Notes: a model not told the origin generated them from the letters alone. Counted from the first letter of the stretch, positions 1-6,800 are shown. The stretch is DNA of 8,005 nt from Gorillibacterium sp. (GCA_014380705.1 JACMJI010000320.1:1-8005); one strand, 5' to 3'. Numbers and translations: made by a program.

Positions 1-1549
1 CACGTCATTGTCTGCGGCTATGGGCATGGCGATGGCTAGAGATTACGCTGGAGATAACAATAATGTCGTGGCGATCATCGGAGATGGAGCGCTCACAGGC
101 GGAATGGCTTTTGAGGCACTTAATCATATCGGACATGAGCAGAAGAAGCTAACGGTTATTTTAAACGATAACGAGATGTCTATAGCACCTAACGTGGGTG
201 CTATGCATAATTACTTAAGCAAAATTCGTGCAGACAAGCATTATAAGAAAGCCAAAGAAGAGATAGAAAGCTTATTAAAGAGAATTCCGGCTGTTGGAGG
301 CACATTAGCTAAGACTGCTGAGCGTGTGAAAGACAGCATGAAATATTTACTCGTACCGGGTGTTTTATTCGAGGAGCTTGGCCTGACTTATTTTGGACCG
401 GTTGATGGTCATAATATTCCTCAACTGCTTGAGACAATGAAACAGGCGGATAAGGTCAAAGGTCCCGTACTTATTCATGTTATTACAGTTAAAGGCAAAG
501 GCTACACGCCAGCGGAAACAGACTCTCATGCTTGGCATGGAGCGAGTCCGTACAAGATCGAGTCAGGTCAGATGATTAAAGCCGTAGGTGCCCCCATGTA
601 CACGGACGTGTTCGGGAATATGCTTATTGAGCTTGCTGAGCAAGACAAGAGAATCGTGGCAATCACACCAGCTATGCCAGGCGGCTCCGGGTTAATGAAA
701 TTTGCTGCGCGGTTCCCTGGTCGAATGATCGATGTTGGAATTGCGGAACAGCATGCGGCAACGCTATGTGCTGCACTAGCGCAAGAGGGTATGAAGCCTG
801 TTTTCGCTGTCTATTCAACCTTTTTGCAGCGGGCTTATGACCAAGTTGTCCACGATATCTGTCGACAAAGTCTAAATGTTACTTTCGCCATCGACCGTGC
901 TGGTTTTGTTGGACCTGATGGTGAAACGCACCATGGTGTGTACGATATTGCTTTCCTACGCAGCATTCCTAATATGGTTATCATGATGCCTCGAAATGAG
1001 AATGAGCTGCGGCGGATGATGCTGACAGCCCTTCAATACGACGGGGGTCCAATCGCTTATAGGTACCCGCGAGTTAATGGCACTGGGGTTAAGCTTGAGA
1101 CTGAAATCCAGCCGATTCCAATCGGTACATGGGAAATTGTGCGCGAAGGTGAGCGAATTGCAGTCCTTGCCGTCGGTCCCATGGTGGAGCTTGCTGAGGA
1201 TGCTGCAGATCTTTTACGACCCCAAGGGATCCAAATCAAGATTATTAATGCACGGTTTATCAAGCCTCTAGATAACGCTATGCTGGATCAATTAGCCAAA
1301 GCGCACTTCCAGATTATCACGGTGGAAGAGGGGGCTCGCATGGGCGGCTTCGGCAGTGCGGTCCTTGAATATTATGCCGATATGGAAGTTTACAATATGC
1401 AGGTTAAATCTATTGCGGTACCTGATTATTATGTGGAACATGGGTCGATTAAAGAGCAACGCAAGGAAGTTGGTTTAACGGCGGAGAATTTAGCTGTGGA
1501 AATCCAGAAGTTTCTCCCGCGTTCCATTAAAACAACGAGCATGGGTTAA
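1..1549 (+). CDS. dxs: 1-deoxy-D-xylulose-5-phosphate synthase, 5'-truncated by window edge
   Basis: This enzyme condenses pyruvate and glyceraldehyde 3-phosphate to DXP, using thiamine diphosphate and Mg2+, at the head of the MEP isoprenoid pathway in the cytosol; DXP also feeds thiamine and pyridoxal synthesis. The frame is open from base 2 (codons ACG TCA TTG), and about 515 residues are visible against roughly 620-635 for the family, so about 110-120 N-terminal residues lie outside. Counting from the first visible codon, the thiamine-diphosphate motif GDG...N runs from about residue 27 to 57, the pyrimidine-domain stretch DVGIAEQHA is at about 244-252 with its activating Glu, and the family signature DRAGFVGPDGETHHG follows at about 298-312. 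The C-terminal transketolase-like domain is complete and ends at TAA. The TTG at base 8 is internal, since family similarity continues upstream of it. tlyA follows after 37 bases, as in Bacillus. Assignment is firm. Confidence 0.97.
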   Translation, partial: TSLSAAMGMAMARDYAGDNNNVVAIIGDGALTGGMAFEALNHIGHEQKKLTVILNDNEMSIAPNVGAMHNYLSKIRADKHYKKAKEEIESLLKRIPAVGGTLAKTAERVKDSMKYLLVPGVLFEELGLTYFGPVDGHNIPQLLETMKQADKVKGPVLIHVITVKGKGYTPAETDSHAWHGASPYKIESGQMIKAVGAPMYTDVFGNMLIELAEQDKRIVAITPAMPGGSGLMKFAARFPGRMIDVGIAEQHAATLCAALAQEGMKPVFAVYSTFLQRAYDQVVHDICRQSLNVTFAIDRAGFVGPDGETHHGVYDIAFLRSIPNMVIMMPRNENELRRMMLTALQYDGGPIAYRYPRVNGTGVKLETEIQPIPIGTWEIVREGERIAVLAVGPMVELAEDAADLLRPQGIQIKIINARFIKPLDNAMLDQLAKAHFQIITVEEGARMGGFGSAVLEYYADMEVYNMQVKSIAVPDYYVEHGSIKEQRKEVGLTAENLAVEIQKFLPRSIKTTSMG

Positions 1550-1586
1550 ACCATTTTCTAAAGAACGGTCTAAAGGAGATTAGAGC

Positions 1587-2414
1587 TTGAACGATAAAGA
1601 ACGGGTTGACATATTGCTAGTGGAACAGGGCTTCTTCGATAGCAGAGAGAAAGCAAAGGCCGCCTTAATGGCAGGCCTTGTTTTTGCAGGTACGGAGCGT
1701 ATCGAGAAAGCAGGCACCAAAATTCCCCGATTAACGGCAATTACGGTTAAAGGGGCTATTCACCCGTATGTAAGTCGTGGCGGACTCAAGCTTGAGAAGG
1801 CTCTCAAGCATTTTGGGATAGATGTACATGATGCAGTTATGCTTGATATAGGAGCCTCAACAGGCGGGTTTACGGACTGTGGTCTACAGAATGGTGCCTC
1901 TCACGTGTATGCTGTCGATGTTGGCTACAATCAGTTGGATTGGTCCATTCGAAGTGATGCTCGAGTTACTGTGATGGAACGAGTTAATTTCCGCTATTTA
2001 AAAAAAGAAGAGCTGACAGGGTATGGCCTTCCTAATTTTGCAACGATAGATGTGTCCTTTATCTCCCTAAAATTAATTTTGCCACCTTTAGCGGAAATTC
2101 TGCTTCAGGATGGCGAGGTTGTAGCTCTCATTAAGCCTCAATTCGAGGCAGGGCGGGAGAAGGTCGGTAAATCTGGTGTGATCCGGGAATCAGCCGTTCA
2201 TCGCGAGGTCCTGCAAAAGGTACTCGGCTTCGCTGCAGAAAGTGGCTTTCATCTATTGGGACTTACTTTCTCACCGATTACAGGCGGAGAAGGGAACATT
2301 GAATTCCTTGCTCATTGGAAATGGGTAGGCGTCCCAGAGCTGCTGGATCAAACCACTCTAAACGAACGGATAGAACAGATTGTTTCAACGGCTTCTGCAA
2401 GCTTTACTTCCTAA
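1587..2414 (+). CDS. tlyA: TlyA family rRNA methyltransferase / hemolysin-like protein (YqxC-type)
   Basis: The protein has 275 residues, the normal family length. An S4 RNA-binding domain covers about residues 5-65, and an FtsJ/RrmJ-like Rossmann methyltransferase domain covers about 80-265. The SAM-binding motif I is DIGASTGGFTD at 87-97. The K-D-K-E catalytic tetrad expected of FtsJ-type 2'-O-methyltransferases is present as K68, D155, K183 and E239. Family members methylate ribose in 16S and/or 23S rRNA; the hemolysin name is historical. The chosen start is TTG at 1587, placed 8 bases after the GGAG of a strong AAAGGAGAT site (1572-1580), and no better in-frame start lies between that site and the S4 domain. 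It directly follows dxs, as in Bacillus. The exact rRNA target (16S C1409 and/or 23S C1920 in mycobacteria) cannot be read from the sequence. Confidence 0.93.
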   Translation: MNDKERVDILLVEQGFFDSREKAKAALMAGLVFAGTERIEKAGTKIPRLTAITVKGAIHPYVSRGGLKLEKALKHFGIDVHDAVMLDIGASTGGFTDCGLQNGASHVYAVDVGYNQLDWSIRSDARVTVMERVNFRYLKKEELTGYGLPNFATIDVSFISLKLILPPLAEILLQDGEVVALIKPQFEAGREKVGKSGVIRESAVHREVLQKVLGFAAESGFHLLGLTFSPITGGEGNIEFLAHWKWVGVPELLDQTTLNERIEQIVSTASASFTS

Positions 2415-2439
2415 CCACCCTAGAAGTTTTCATTTGCAA

Positions 2440-2466
2440 GCAGGAATTATTTATAAAAAGGCGAAT
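2440..2466 (+). promoter_or_regulatory. Candidate sigma-H promoter for the 155-aa membrane protein gene
   Basis: The -35 element GCAGGAATT (2440-2448) and the -10 element GGCGAAT (2460-2466) are separated by 11 bases. This fits the published Bacillus sigma-H pattern RnAGGAwWW-N11/12-RnnGAAT at every defined position. Transcription would begin near 2473, about a dozen bases before the ATG at 2485. It lies in the 70-base gap after tlyA and would also serve argR and recN downstream. The match is seen in the sequence; activity is inferred. Confidence 0.6.
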
Positions 2467-2484
2467 GTATATTCGGGTGATCTT

Positions 2485-2952
2485 ATGAAGAATGGCGCGG
2501 GTTTTGTTCTGATTTTGTTAATCGTTATATTATTTATTTGGGGACTTCGTGCGTTGCGTAATTGGTGGATGTCTGCACCTCGCTCAACGGGCCAGGTGGA
2601 GATTGATGAGGAGATTCCAGTAACAGAGGCTGTGGCTCTATTGGAGAGATCAGGTTTTGAAGTCATGACCCTAAAGCGTCGCATTCCGCTGTTTATTACC
2701 GTCGATGGTGGTACGGAGGAGGGCGGCGAGGATCTTCAAAGCCGTTTACTTGTCGATCATTTTGCTCAGAAAGAGGACAAGCTATATATTGTTAAGATTG
2801 AGAAGAGCCGTAAACCCTACGTATGGACAGGCTGCGGTCTTCGGGACCAGCTTCTAGTCTATGCATTGCTTTATGAAGAGGCTGTCGGCATTGTCATTGT
2901 CAACCCGGAAACCAAACGAATTCGTACCGTCCAGTTTGAGATTGGGGAATAA
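2485..2952 (+). CDS. Membrane-anchored protein of unknown function with PD-(D/E)XK-like C-terminal half
   Basis: I do not recognise a named family. The 155-residue product starts with a single hydrophobic helix (about residues 5-22, rich in L, I and V) followed by the basic, aromatic stretch LRALRNWW, so it is probably anchored with its bulk in the cytosol. The soluble part has a helix ending in a GFEV turn (47-60), two strand-like stretches, a strand-turn-strand around D91 (LLVDHFAQ) leading to YIVKIEK (101-107), a helix RDQLLVYALLY (120-130) and two terminal strands. This order and the Q122xxxY126 motif recall PD-(D/E)XK nuclease folds such as YraN, Hjc or Cas4, but the usual ExK triplet reads K104-I105-E106. 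The start ATG follows GGTGATC (2476-2482), which pairs with the 3' end of 16S rRNA at suitable spacing. An in-frame TTG at 2380 would overlap tlyA by 35 bases and is less likely. argR follows after 28 bases. The Bacillus subtilis cluster lacks this gene. The gene is probably real; its function is unknown. Confidence 0.85.
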   Translation: MKNGAGFVLILLIVILFIWGLRALRNWWMSAPRSTGQVEIDEEIPVTEAVALLERSGFEVMTLKRRIPLFITVDGGTEEGGEDLQSRLLVDHFAQKEDKLYIVKIEKSRKPYVWTGCGLRDQLLVYALLYEEAVGIVIVNPETKRIRTVQFEIGE

Positions 2953-2980
2953 GTCATTAGGATCATGAGGGGAGACAGCG

Positions 2981-3430
2981 ATGAAGGGTAAACGCCATAT
3001 GAAGATTAAAGAGATCCTGGCAACGCGGGAGATTGAAACCCAAGACGATCTGGTAACCTCCCTGCGTAACGCTGGATTCTCAGTTACACAAGCAACCGTT
3101 TCTCGAGATATCAAGGAAATGCACTTGATCAAAACCCCAATGAATGACGGAAGGTATAAATACGCAACACCTGCGGATCAGCGCTTTAATCCGTTGCAGC
3201 GTTTAAAACGAGCATTGGTTGATCAATTTGTTGGCATTGATTATACAGAGAACTTGGTCGTAATCAAAAGCTTGCCAGGAACAGCCAATTCACTTGGTGC
3301 TTTAATTGATATCATTGAATGGGAAGGCATAATGGGGACGATCTGCGGAGATGACACCATCTTGGTAATTTGTCGGACGAAAGATAAAAGCAAACAGTTT
3401 GTGAACGAGATCATGAACATGCTGGGGTGA
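2981..3430 (+). CDS. argR: Arginine repressor/activator ArgR (AhrC)
   Basis: This is a hexameric, arginine-responsive DNA-binding regulator that represses arginine biosynthesis and, in Bacillus, activates arginine catabolism. At 149 residues it has the same length as AhrC of B. subtilis. A winged helix-turn-helix covers about residues 1-70, with the recognition region [10 protein letters not shown] at 35-44. The C-terminal oligomerisation and arginine-binding domain covers about 80-149, with [15 protein letters not shown] at 119-133, whose GDD acids contact arginine in the family. The ATG at 2981 follows AGGGGAG (2968-2974) at 6 bases and gives the N-terminus expected for AhrC; the ATG at 3001 is internal. 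In Bacilli argR commonly sits next to recN, although the two share no pathway, so the link is probably only co-transcription. I saw no ARG box pair just upstream, so autoregulation is not supported here. Confidence 0.96.
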   Translation: MKGKRHMKIKEILATREIETQDDLVTSLRNAGFSVTQATVSRDIKEMHLIKTPMNDGRYKYATPADQRFNPLQRLKRALVDQFVGIDYTENLVVIKSLPGTANSLGALIDIIEWEGIMGTICGDDTILVICRTKDKSKQFVNEIMNMLG

Positions 3431-3431
3431 T
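3424..3431 (+). promoter_or_regulatory. recN ribosome binding site across the argR stop codon
   Basis: GGGGTGAT includes the last argR codon (GGG) and its TGA stop, and lies 5 bases before the recN GTG. The only gap between the two genes is 6 bases. This arrangement suggests translational coupling, with ribosomes finishing argR aiding initiation of recN. Confidence 0.7.
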
Positions 3432-3436
3432 AAACC

Positions 3437-5161
3437 GTGCTAACTGAACTGCATATTCGCAATTTAGCCGTAATTGAATCCGTTCAACTTTCTTTCAACC
3501 ATGGTTTTCAGGTGTTAACAGGGGAAACTGGCGCAGGTAAGTCCATTATTATCGATGCACTTGGTCTAATCGCAGGAGGCAGGGCTTCGGCTGATCTTGT
3601 TCGCCATGGGAGCGACAGAGCAGAGATAGAAGCCTTGTTTGATATGCCTATGGGTCACCCGATCTGGAACGTATTGGACCAAATGGGCATCGTCGCTAAT
3701 GTAGATGAGACAATCATGATCCGACGCGATGTAACGGCTGCGGGCAAAAGTACGAGTCGGATCAATGGTCAATTAGTTAACCAGTCCATGCTTAAAGAAG
3801 CAGGAGAATGGTTAGTGAATATCCACGGTCAACATGAACACCAATCTCTCCTAAAACCAGAGAGTCATATTCGCTGGCTTGATCTGTTCGGTGGAGCATC
3901 CGTGGCACAAGCTCATGGGACCTATGCTGAGTCTTATTCCCGTTATGCAATGTTGCGTAAACAACTGAAGGAATTGCAGGAGGGCGGTAAACAAGGGCTG
4001 CAGATGCAGGATCTTTATCGCTTCCAGATTGAGGAAATTAATGCGGCACAGTTAAAGCTTGGAGAAGATTCACTTCTGATTGAAGAACGACGTAAGTTGT
4101 CAAATGCAGAGAAACTCTATGCCAACATTAATGACTCCTACGAAACCTTGTTTACCGATAAGGGGTTACAAGCTGTAAGCAGATCTATGCAGAAGCTGCA
4201 GGAAATCGGCAACCTCGATCCGGTGGTGCTTTCACCAATATTGGAGCAGATCAGTTCTTCCTATTATCAGTTAGAGGATGCGGCTTTCCAACTTCGTGAT
4301 TATCGTGATCAGATTGAATTCAATCCCGAACGAATCGACCAAATTGAGCGTAGACTTGATGTTCTTGCTTCACTAAGACGTAAATATGGTGACAGGGTCG
4401 AGGATATCCTACTTTATCTTACCAACATTGAGCGCGAATTATCCCTTATTGAGAATAAAGATGAGCACATCCGTATGCTTGAGGAAGATATAACCAGGGA
4501 GCTTGCCCATTTAAAGAAGCAAGCTGTACATCTGCATATTTTACGGAACAAGGCTGCCATAAATTTAGCCAAGCAGATTGAAAGCGAGCTTCAAGATTTG
4601 CAAATGGAACGAACCCGGTTTTCGGTTCAATTGGAAGCTCAGGATGATCCAGAAGGACCGGAAGTCGACGGCAGGCATGTTCGTCTAACCGCAAATGGGA
4701 TGGATCAAGTTGAATTTTTGATCTCTGCAAATCCTGGAGAGCCCCTCCGTAGCTTAAGTCGAATTGCCTCAGGTGGGGAAATGTCTCGGATCATGCTTGC
4801 CATGAAGAGCATATTTGCCAAAGTGGATGACATTCCTGTGCTGGTATTTGATGAAGTTGACACTGGGGTTAGTGGTCGAGCAGCACAAGCCATTGCTGAG
4901 AAATTATCCAAGCTATCAAGAGAAAGTCAAATTTTCTCGATTAGCCATCTTCCTCAAGTTGCATGCATGGCAGATGAGCATTATTTGATTGAAAAGGGCG
5001 TTGAAGGCAAGCGGACCTTTACTCGCGTGCATCAATTGGACACTGAAGGTCGTGTCCTAGAGCTCGCAAGAATGCTGGGTGGGGTTGAAGTAACGGAAAC
5101 CACGAAGCAGCATGCTCGGGAAATGATTGTTTTGGCGGAGCAAAAAAAACTTAATGGTTAA
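3437..5161 (+). CDS. recN: DNA repair protein RecN
   Basis: RecN is an SMC-like ATPase that assembles early at DNA double-strand breaks and promotes recombinational repair on the nucleoid. The protein has 574 residues, close to the Bacillus length. An N-terminal ATPase half holds Walker A GETGAGKS (29-36) and a Q-loop region HGQHEHQ (130-136). A long helical, charged middle (about 165-390) forms the coiled-coil arms. The C-terminal ATPase half holds the ABC signature SGGEMS (445-450), Walker B PVLVFDEVD (467-475) with catalytic E473, and H504 in ISHLPQ. All motifs are intact. The GTG at 3437 gives the typical MLTELHIRNLAVIE N-terminus. It is tightly linked to argR. I saw no LexA-type box upstream, so expression most likely comes by read-through from the operon and possibly the sigma-H site at 2440-2466. 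Confidence 0.97.
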   Translation: MLTELHIRNLAVIESVQLSFNHGFQVLTGETGAGKSIIIDALGLIAGGRASADLVRHGSDRAEIEALFDMPMGHPIWNVLDQMGIVANVDETIMIRRDVTAAGKSTSRINGQLVNQSMLKEAGEWLVNIHGQHEHQSLLKPESHIRWLDLFGGASVAQAHGTYAESYSRYAMLRKQLKELQEGGKQGLQMQDLYRFQIEEINAAQLKLGEDSLLIEERRKLSNAEKLYANINDSYETLFTDKGLQAVSRSMQKLQEIGNLDPVVLSPILEQISSSYYQLEDAAFQLRDYRDQIEFNPERIDQIERRLDVLASLRRKYGDRVEDILLYLTNIERELSLIENKDEHIRMLEEDITRELAHLKKQAVHLHILRNKAAINLAKQIESELQDLQMERTRFSVQLEAQDDPEGPEVDGRHVRLTANGMDQVEFLISANPGEPLRSLSRIASGGEMSRIMLAMKSIFAKVDDIPVLVFDEVDTGVSGRAAQAIAEKLSKLSRESQIFSISHLPQVACMADEHYLIEKGVEGKRTFTRVHQLDTEGRVLELARMLGGVEVTETTKQHAREMIVLAEQKKLNG

Positions 5162-5177
5162 CATGGAAATTGTGCAG

Positions 5178-5207
5178 GAATGACGCGGGTTTCACGGTAT
5201 CATTTTC
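5178..5207 (+). promoter_or_regulatory. Possible sigma-G promoter for spoIVB
   Basis: GAATG (5178-5182) and CATTTTC (5201-5207) are 18 bases apart. Bacillus sigma-G sites follow roughly GnATR-N18-CATxxTA; here only the last base of the -10 deviates. spoIVB of B. subtilis is transcribed mainly by sigma-G, so the site is in the right place. One deviation and short elements keep this tentative. Confidence 0.4.
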
Positions 5208-5233
5208 ACCTTATAAAAGTACGGTGCAGAGGT

Positions 5234-5246
5234 TAACTTATAGTTA
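5234..5246. repeat. Inverted repeat TAACT-TAT-AGTTA in recN-spoIVB gap
   Basis: A perfect 5-base inverted repeat with a 3-base centre. It is AT-rich, so a DNA operator is as likely as an RNA hairpin. It lies downstream of the possible sigma-G promoter, inside the spoIVB leader. Confidence 0.35.
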
Positions 5247-5253
5247 CGCTGAT

Positions 5254-5269
5254 GACGAAAAGCTTCGTC
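5254..5269 (+). repeat. Hairpin GACGAA-AAGC-TTCGTC before spoIVB
   Basis: A perfect 6-bp stem with a four-base loop (5260-5263), 8 bases after the previous inverted repeat and 31 bases before the spoIVB start. No T-run follows (the next bases are GGGTAGTTTAG), so it is not a standard intrinsic terminator of recN. It may be a leader hairpin affecting mRNA stability, or chance. Confidence 0.45.
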
Positions 5270-5283
5270 GGGTAGTTTAGCTT

Positions 5284-5290
5284 AAGGGAG
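5284..5290 (+). promoter_or_regulatory. Ribosome binding site deciding the spoIVB start
   Basis: AAGGGAG is followed after one base by GTGATC. A GTG start at 5292 would be only 1 base from the site, too close, and GTGATC itself resembles the extended anti-16S tail. The TTG at 5301 lies 10 bases downstream and is therefore preferred. Confidence 0.55.
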
Positions 5291-5300
5291 CGTGATCTGC

Positions 5301-6629
5301 TTGCACTTTGGCAACCGCAAAAGATGGATTGGTCTCATGATGTTCCTCTTCATTATCTTATGGGGACTCTCAATGCCCTTCAGGTGCTTCGCCAGTGTCC
5401 CCGGACACATCAATCTGTTCAGCGGGCAGCTAGCTCGAATTGATCTAGCCTTGCCTGTGGCAGCACAAGTATCGGTGAAGGATCCTGACATTGTACGTGT
5501 TAATGGCTCTTTTCGTTATTTTTCTCAGATTAATTTAAAGGATCCGATACAGCTCGTTTCTGGACATTCTGGAGAAACCATTCTTAAGGTAAGTTTATTT
5601 GGTAAAATTCCCTTGAAAACGGTTCTGGTTCATGTTGAGCCAGAGCTTAAAGTTGTACCGGGTGGCCAAACCATCGGGGTGAAGCTGCAGTCTGCCGGTA
5701 TTCTTGTTGTAGGGCATCATCGTATCTCTGTAGATGGCAATAAACTCGTGTCGCCAGGTGAGAATGCGAACTTGCTTGTAGGGGATCTAATCGTAAGTGT
5801 GAATGGGGTTCCGATCAGAGAAGTTGACAAAATTGGGACGTTTACTGAAAAAGCAGGATTATCAGGCTCAACCCTTCATTTTATCGTTGTAAGGAATGGG
5901 AATCGTGTTAACGTCAAATTGAAGCCCGCTTATGATATTAATGATCATTCTTATCGGTTAGGGCTGTATATTCGGGACTCCGCAGCAGGTGTGGGGACAC
6001 TAACCTTTTATGCTCCTGAACAGAAAAGGTACGGGGCACTTGGACATATTATTACCGATATGGATACGCAATTACCTATCGTGGTTGGCGGAGGCGAAAT
6101 TGTTCACTCCAATGTCACTTCGATTGCCAAAAGTCAAAACGGTGATCCTGGAGAGAAAATTGCTCATTTCTTCCGTGAAAGTCGAGTATTAGGTGATATT
6201 GAGAAGAACACACCTTTTGGCATATTTGGCAACATGACTGATATTCCAGATCATGGAGTAGTGGCAAAAGCATTGCCCGTTGCTTTTGCCAAGGAGGTAA
6301 AAGAGGGACCCGCACAAATCTATACTGTCGTTAGTGGACAAAAGGTTGAGAAATTTAACGTGGAAATCACCCATGTATCGAAGCAAGCTTTTCCTGCCAC
6401 AAAAGGTCTTGTTCTTCAGATAACCGACAAGCGGCTGTTAGAACGAACCGGTGGTATTGTTCAAGGCATGAGCGGTAGTCCTATTATCCAAAACGGCAAA
6501 ATTGTCGGAGCAGTAACTCATGTATTTGTTAATAATCCAACAGCTGGTTATGGTTGTTTTATCGAATGGATGTTAAGGGATGCAGGGATCATGGGTAAAT
6601 CGCAAGCGTTTGAACCACGAGCAAGTTAG
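5301..6629 (+). CDS. spoIVB: SpoIVB, sporulation signalling serine protease (family S55)
   Basis: SpoIVB is made in the forespore, crosses into the space between the two sporulation membranes, and cleaves SpoIVFA to release SpoIVFB, which then activates pro-sigma-K in the mother cell. From the TTG start the protein has 442 residues, compared with 426 in B. subtilis. A hydrophobic signal-anchor covers about residues 9-27, a PDZ domain about 115-212, and the S55 protease domain about 220-435. The catalytic triad is visible as H249 in ALGHIITD, D376 in LQITDKR and S391 in GMSGSP; the spacings of 127 and 15 residues equal those of B. subtilis H236, D363 and S378. A GTG at 5292 would add three residues but is too close to the ribosome site. 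It stands between recN and spo0A, as in Bacillus. The N-terminal 100 residues are weakly conserved, as usual for this protein. Confidence 0.96.
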   Translation: MHFGNRKRWIGLMMFLFIILWGLSMPFRCFASVPGHINLFSGQLARIDLALPVAAQVSVKDPDIVRVNGSFRYFSQINLKDPIQLVSGHSGETILKVSLFGKIPLKTVLVHVEPELKVVPGGQTIGVKLQSAGILVVGHHRISVDGNKLVSPGENANLLVGDLIVSVNGVPIREVDKIGTFTEKAGLSGSTLHFIVVRNGNRVNVKLKPAYDINDHSYRLGLYIRDSAAGVGTLTFYAPEQKRYGALGHIITDMDTQLPIVVGGGEIVHSNVTSIAKSQNGDPGEKIAHFFRESRVLGDIEKNTPFGIFGNMTDIPDHGVVAKALPVAFAKEVKEGPAQIYTVVSGQKVEKFNVEITHVSKQAFPATKGLVLQITDKRLLERTGGIVQGMSGSPIIQNGKIVGAVTHVFVNNPTAGYGCFIEWMLRDAGIMGKSQAFEPRAS

Positions 6630-6660
6630 AATTGGCTAACTTCATTCATCGTTTACATTT

Positions 6661-6708
6661 AAATCCTTGCCGCGGGCTGATGCCGTGTGGTGAGGATTTT
6701 ATCTTTTT
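6661..6708 (+). terminator. Intrinsic terminator after spoIVB
   Basis: The stem begins AAATCCTTGCCGCG (6661-6674) and pairs with 6686-6699 in 14 consecutive base pairs, four of them G.U. Two further GC pairs form if one base (6685) is bulged, closing on a CTGATG loop. TTTTATCTTTTT follows the stem. It ends the upstream transcript and separates spo0A as its own unit. Confidence 0.75.
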
Positions 6709-6719
6709 GTGTATTGTGA

Positions 6720-6736
6720 TGTCGAATGAAATCGAA
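6720..6736 (+). promoter_or_regulatory. Exact 0A box plus degenerate direct repeat one helical turn on
   Basis: TGTCGAA (6720-6726) is the exact core binding site of Spo0A. AATCGAA (6730-6736) repeats it with two mismatches, in the same orientation and exactly 10 bases later. Same-face direct repeats suit tandem Spo0A binding. The pair lies upstream of, and partly over, the putative -35 region of the vegetative spo0A promoter, so Spo0A~P bound here could affect that promoter. Confidence 0.65.
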
Positions 6737-6762
6737 ATGAATCGCAAATATTTTATTATACT
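6732..6762 (+). promoter_or_regulatory. Candidate vegetative (sigma-A) promoter of spo0A
   Basis: Two overlapping -10 candidates exist: TATTAT (6754-6759) and TATACT (6757-6762), each matching TATAAT at five of six positions. The only -35 candidate is TCGAAA (6732-6737), four of six matches and 16 bases before TATTAT. A weak -35 is usual for a regulated promoter. B. subtilis spo0A likewise has an upstream vegetative promoter and a downstream sigma-H promoter, which supports the placement. Confidence 0.4.
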
Positions 6763-6767
6763 GCAAA

Positions 6768-6774
6768 TTCGAAA
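6768..6774 (-). promoter_or_regulatory. Near-match 0A box at the putative vegetative start point
   Basis: TTCGAAA differs at one base from TTCGACA, the reverse complement of the 0A box. It starts 6 to 9 bases after the -10 candidates, so it would cover the transcription start, a position that fits repression. TTCGAA is self-complementary, so orientation is ambiguous. Confidence 0.4.
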
Positions 6775-6793
6775 ATAAAGGAAGAAAAATAAA

Positions 6794-6800
6794 TTCGACA
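6794..6800 (-). promoter_or_regulatory. Exact 0A box abutting the sigma-H -35 element
   Basis: TTCGACA is the exact reverse complement of TGTCGAA. It ends at the base directly before the sigma-H -35 element (6801), where a bound Spo0A~P could contact RNA polymerase. Activation is the inferred effect. Confidence 0.75.

Noticed and set aside
2380..2484. Longer version of the small membrane protein starting at TTG 2380
   Set aside because: It would overlap tlyA by 35 bases, has no ribosome site, and would place hydrophilic residues before the obvious membrane helix. ATG 2485 has a fitting site.
2953..2980. ARG box for autoregulation of argR
   Set aside because: The 28-base gap and the end of the preceding gene show no pair of ARG-box-like palindromes.
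3300..3436. LexA/SOS box upstream of recN
   Set aside because: I looked for a CGAAC-N4-GTTCG type site before recN and found none.
4446..4911. Open frames on the minus strand opposite recN
   Set aside because: They lie wholly inside an intact, well-conserved recN, have no ribosome site, and their predicted proteins resemble no family I know.
5190..5217. Sigma-A promoter TTCACG / TATAAA before spoIVB
   Set aside because: The spacer would be about 15 bases and the -35 is poor. The sigma-G-like pair at 5178-5207 explains the gene's known biology better.
5254..5280. Intrinsic terminator for recN
   Set aside because: The 6-bp stem is perfect but is followed by GGGTAGTTTAG rather than a T-run.
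5292..5300. GTG 5292 as start of spoIVB
   Set aside because: It is only 1 base from the GGGAG of the ribosome site, and GTGATC probably belongs to the extended pairing region. TTG 5301 has usable spacing.
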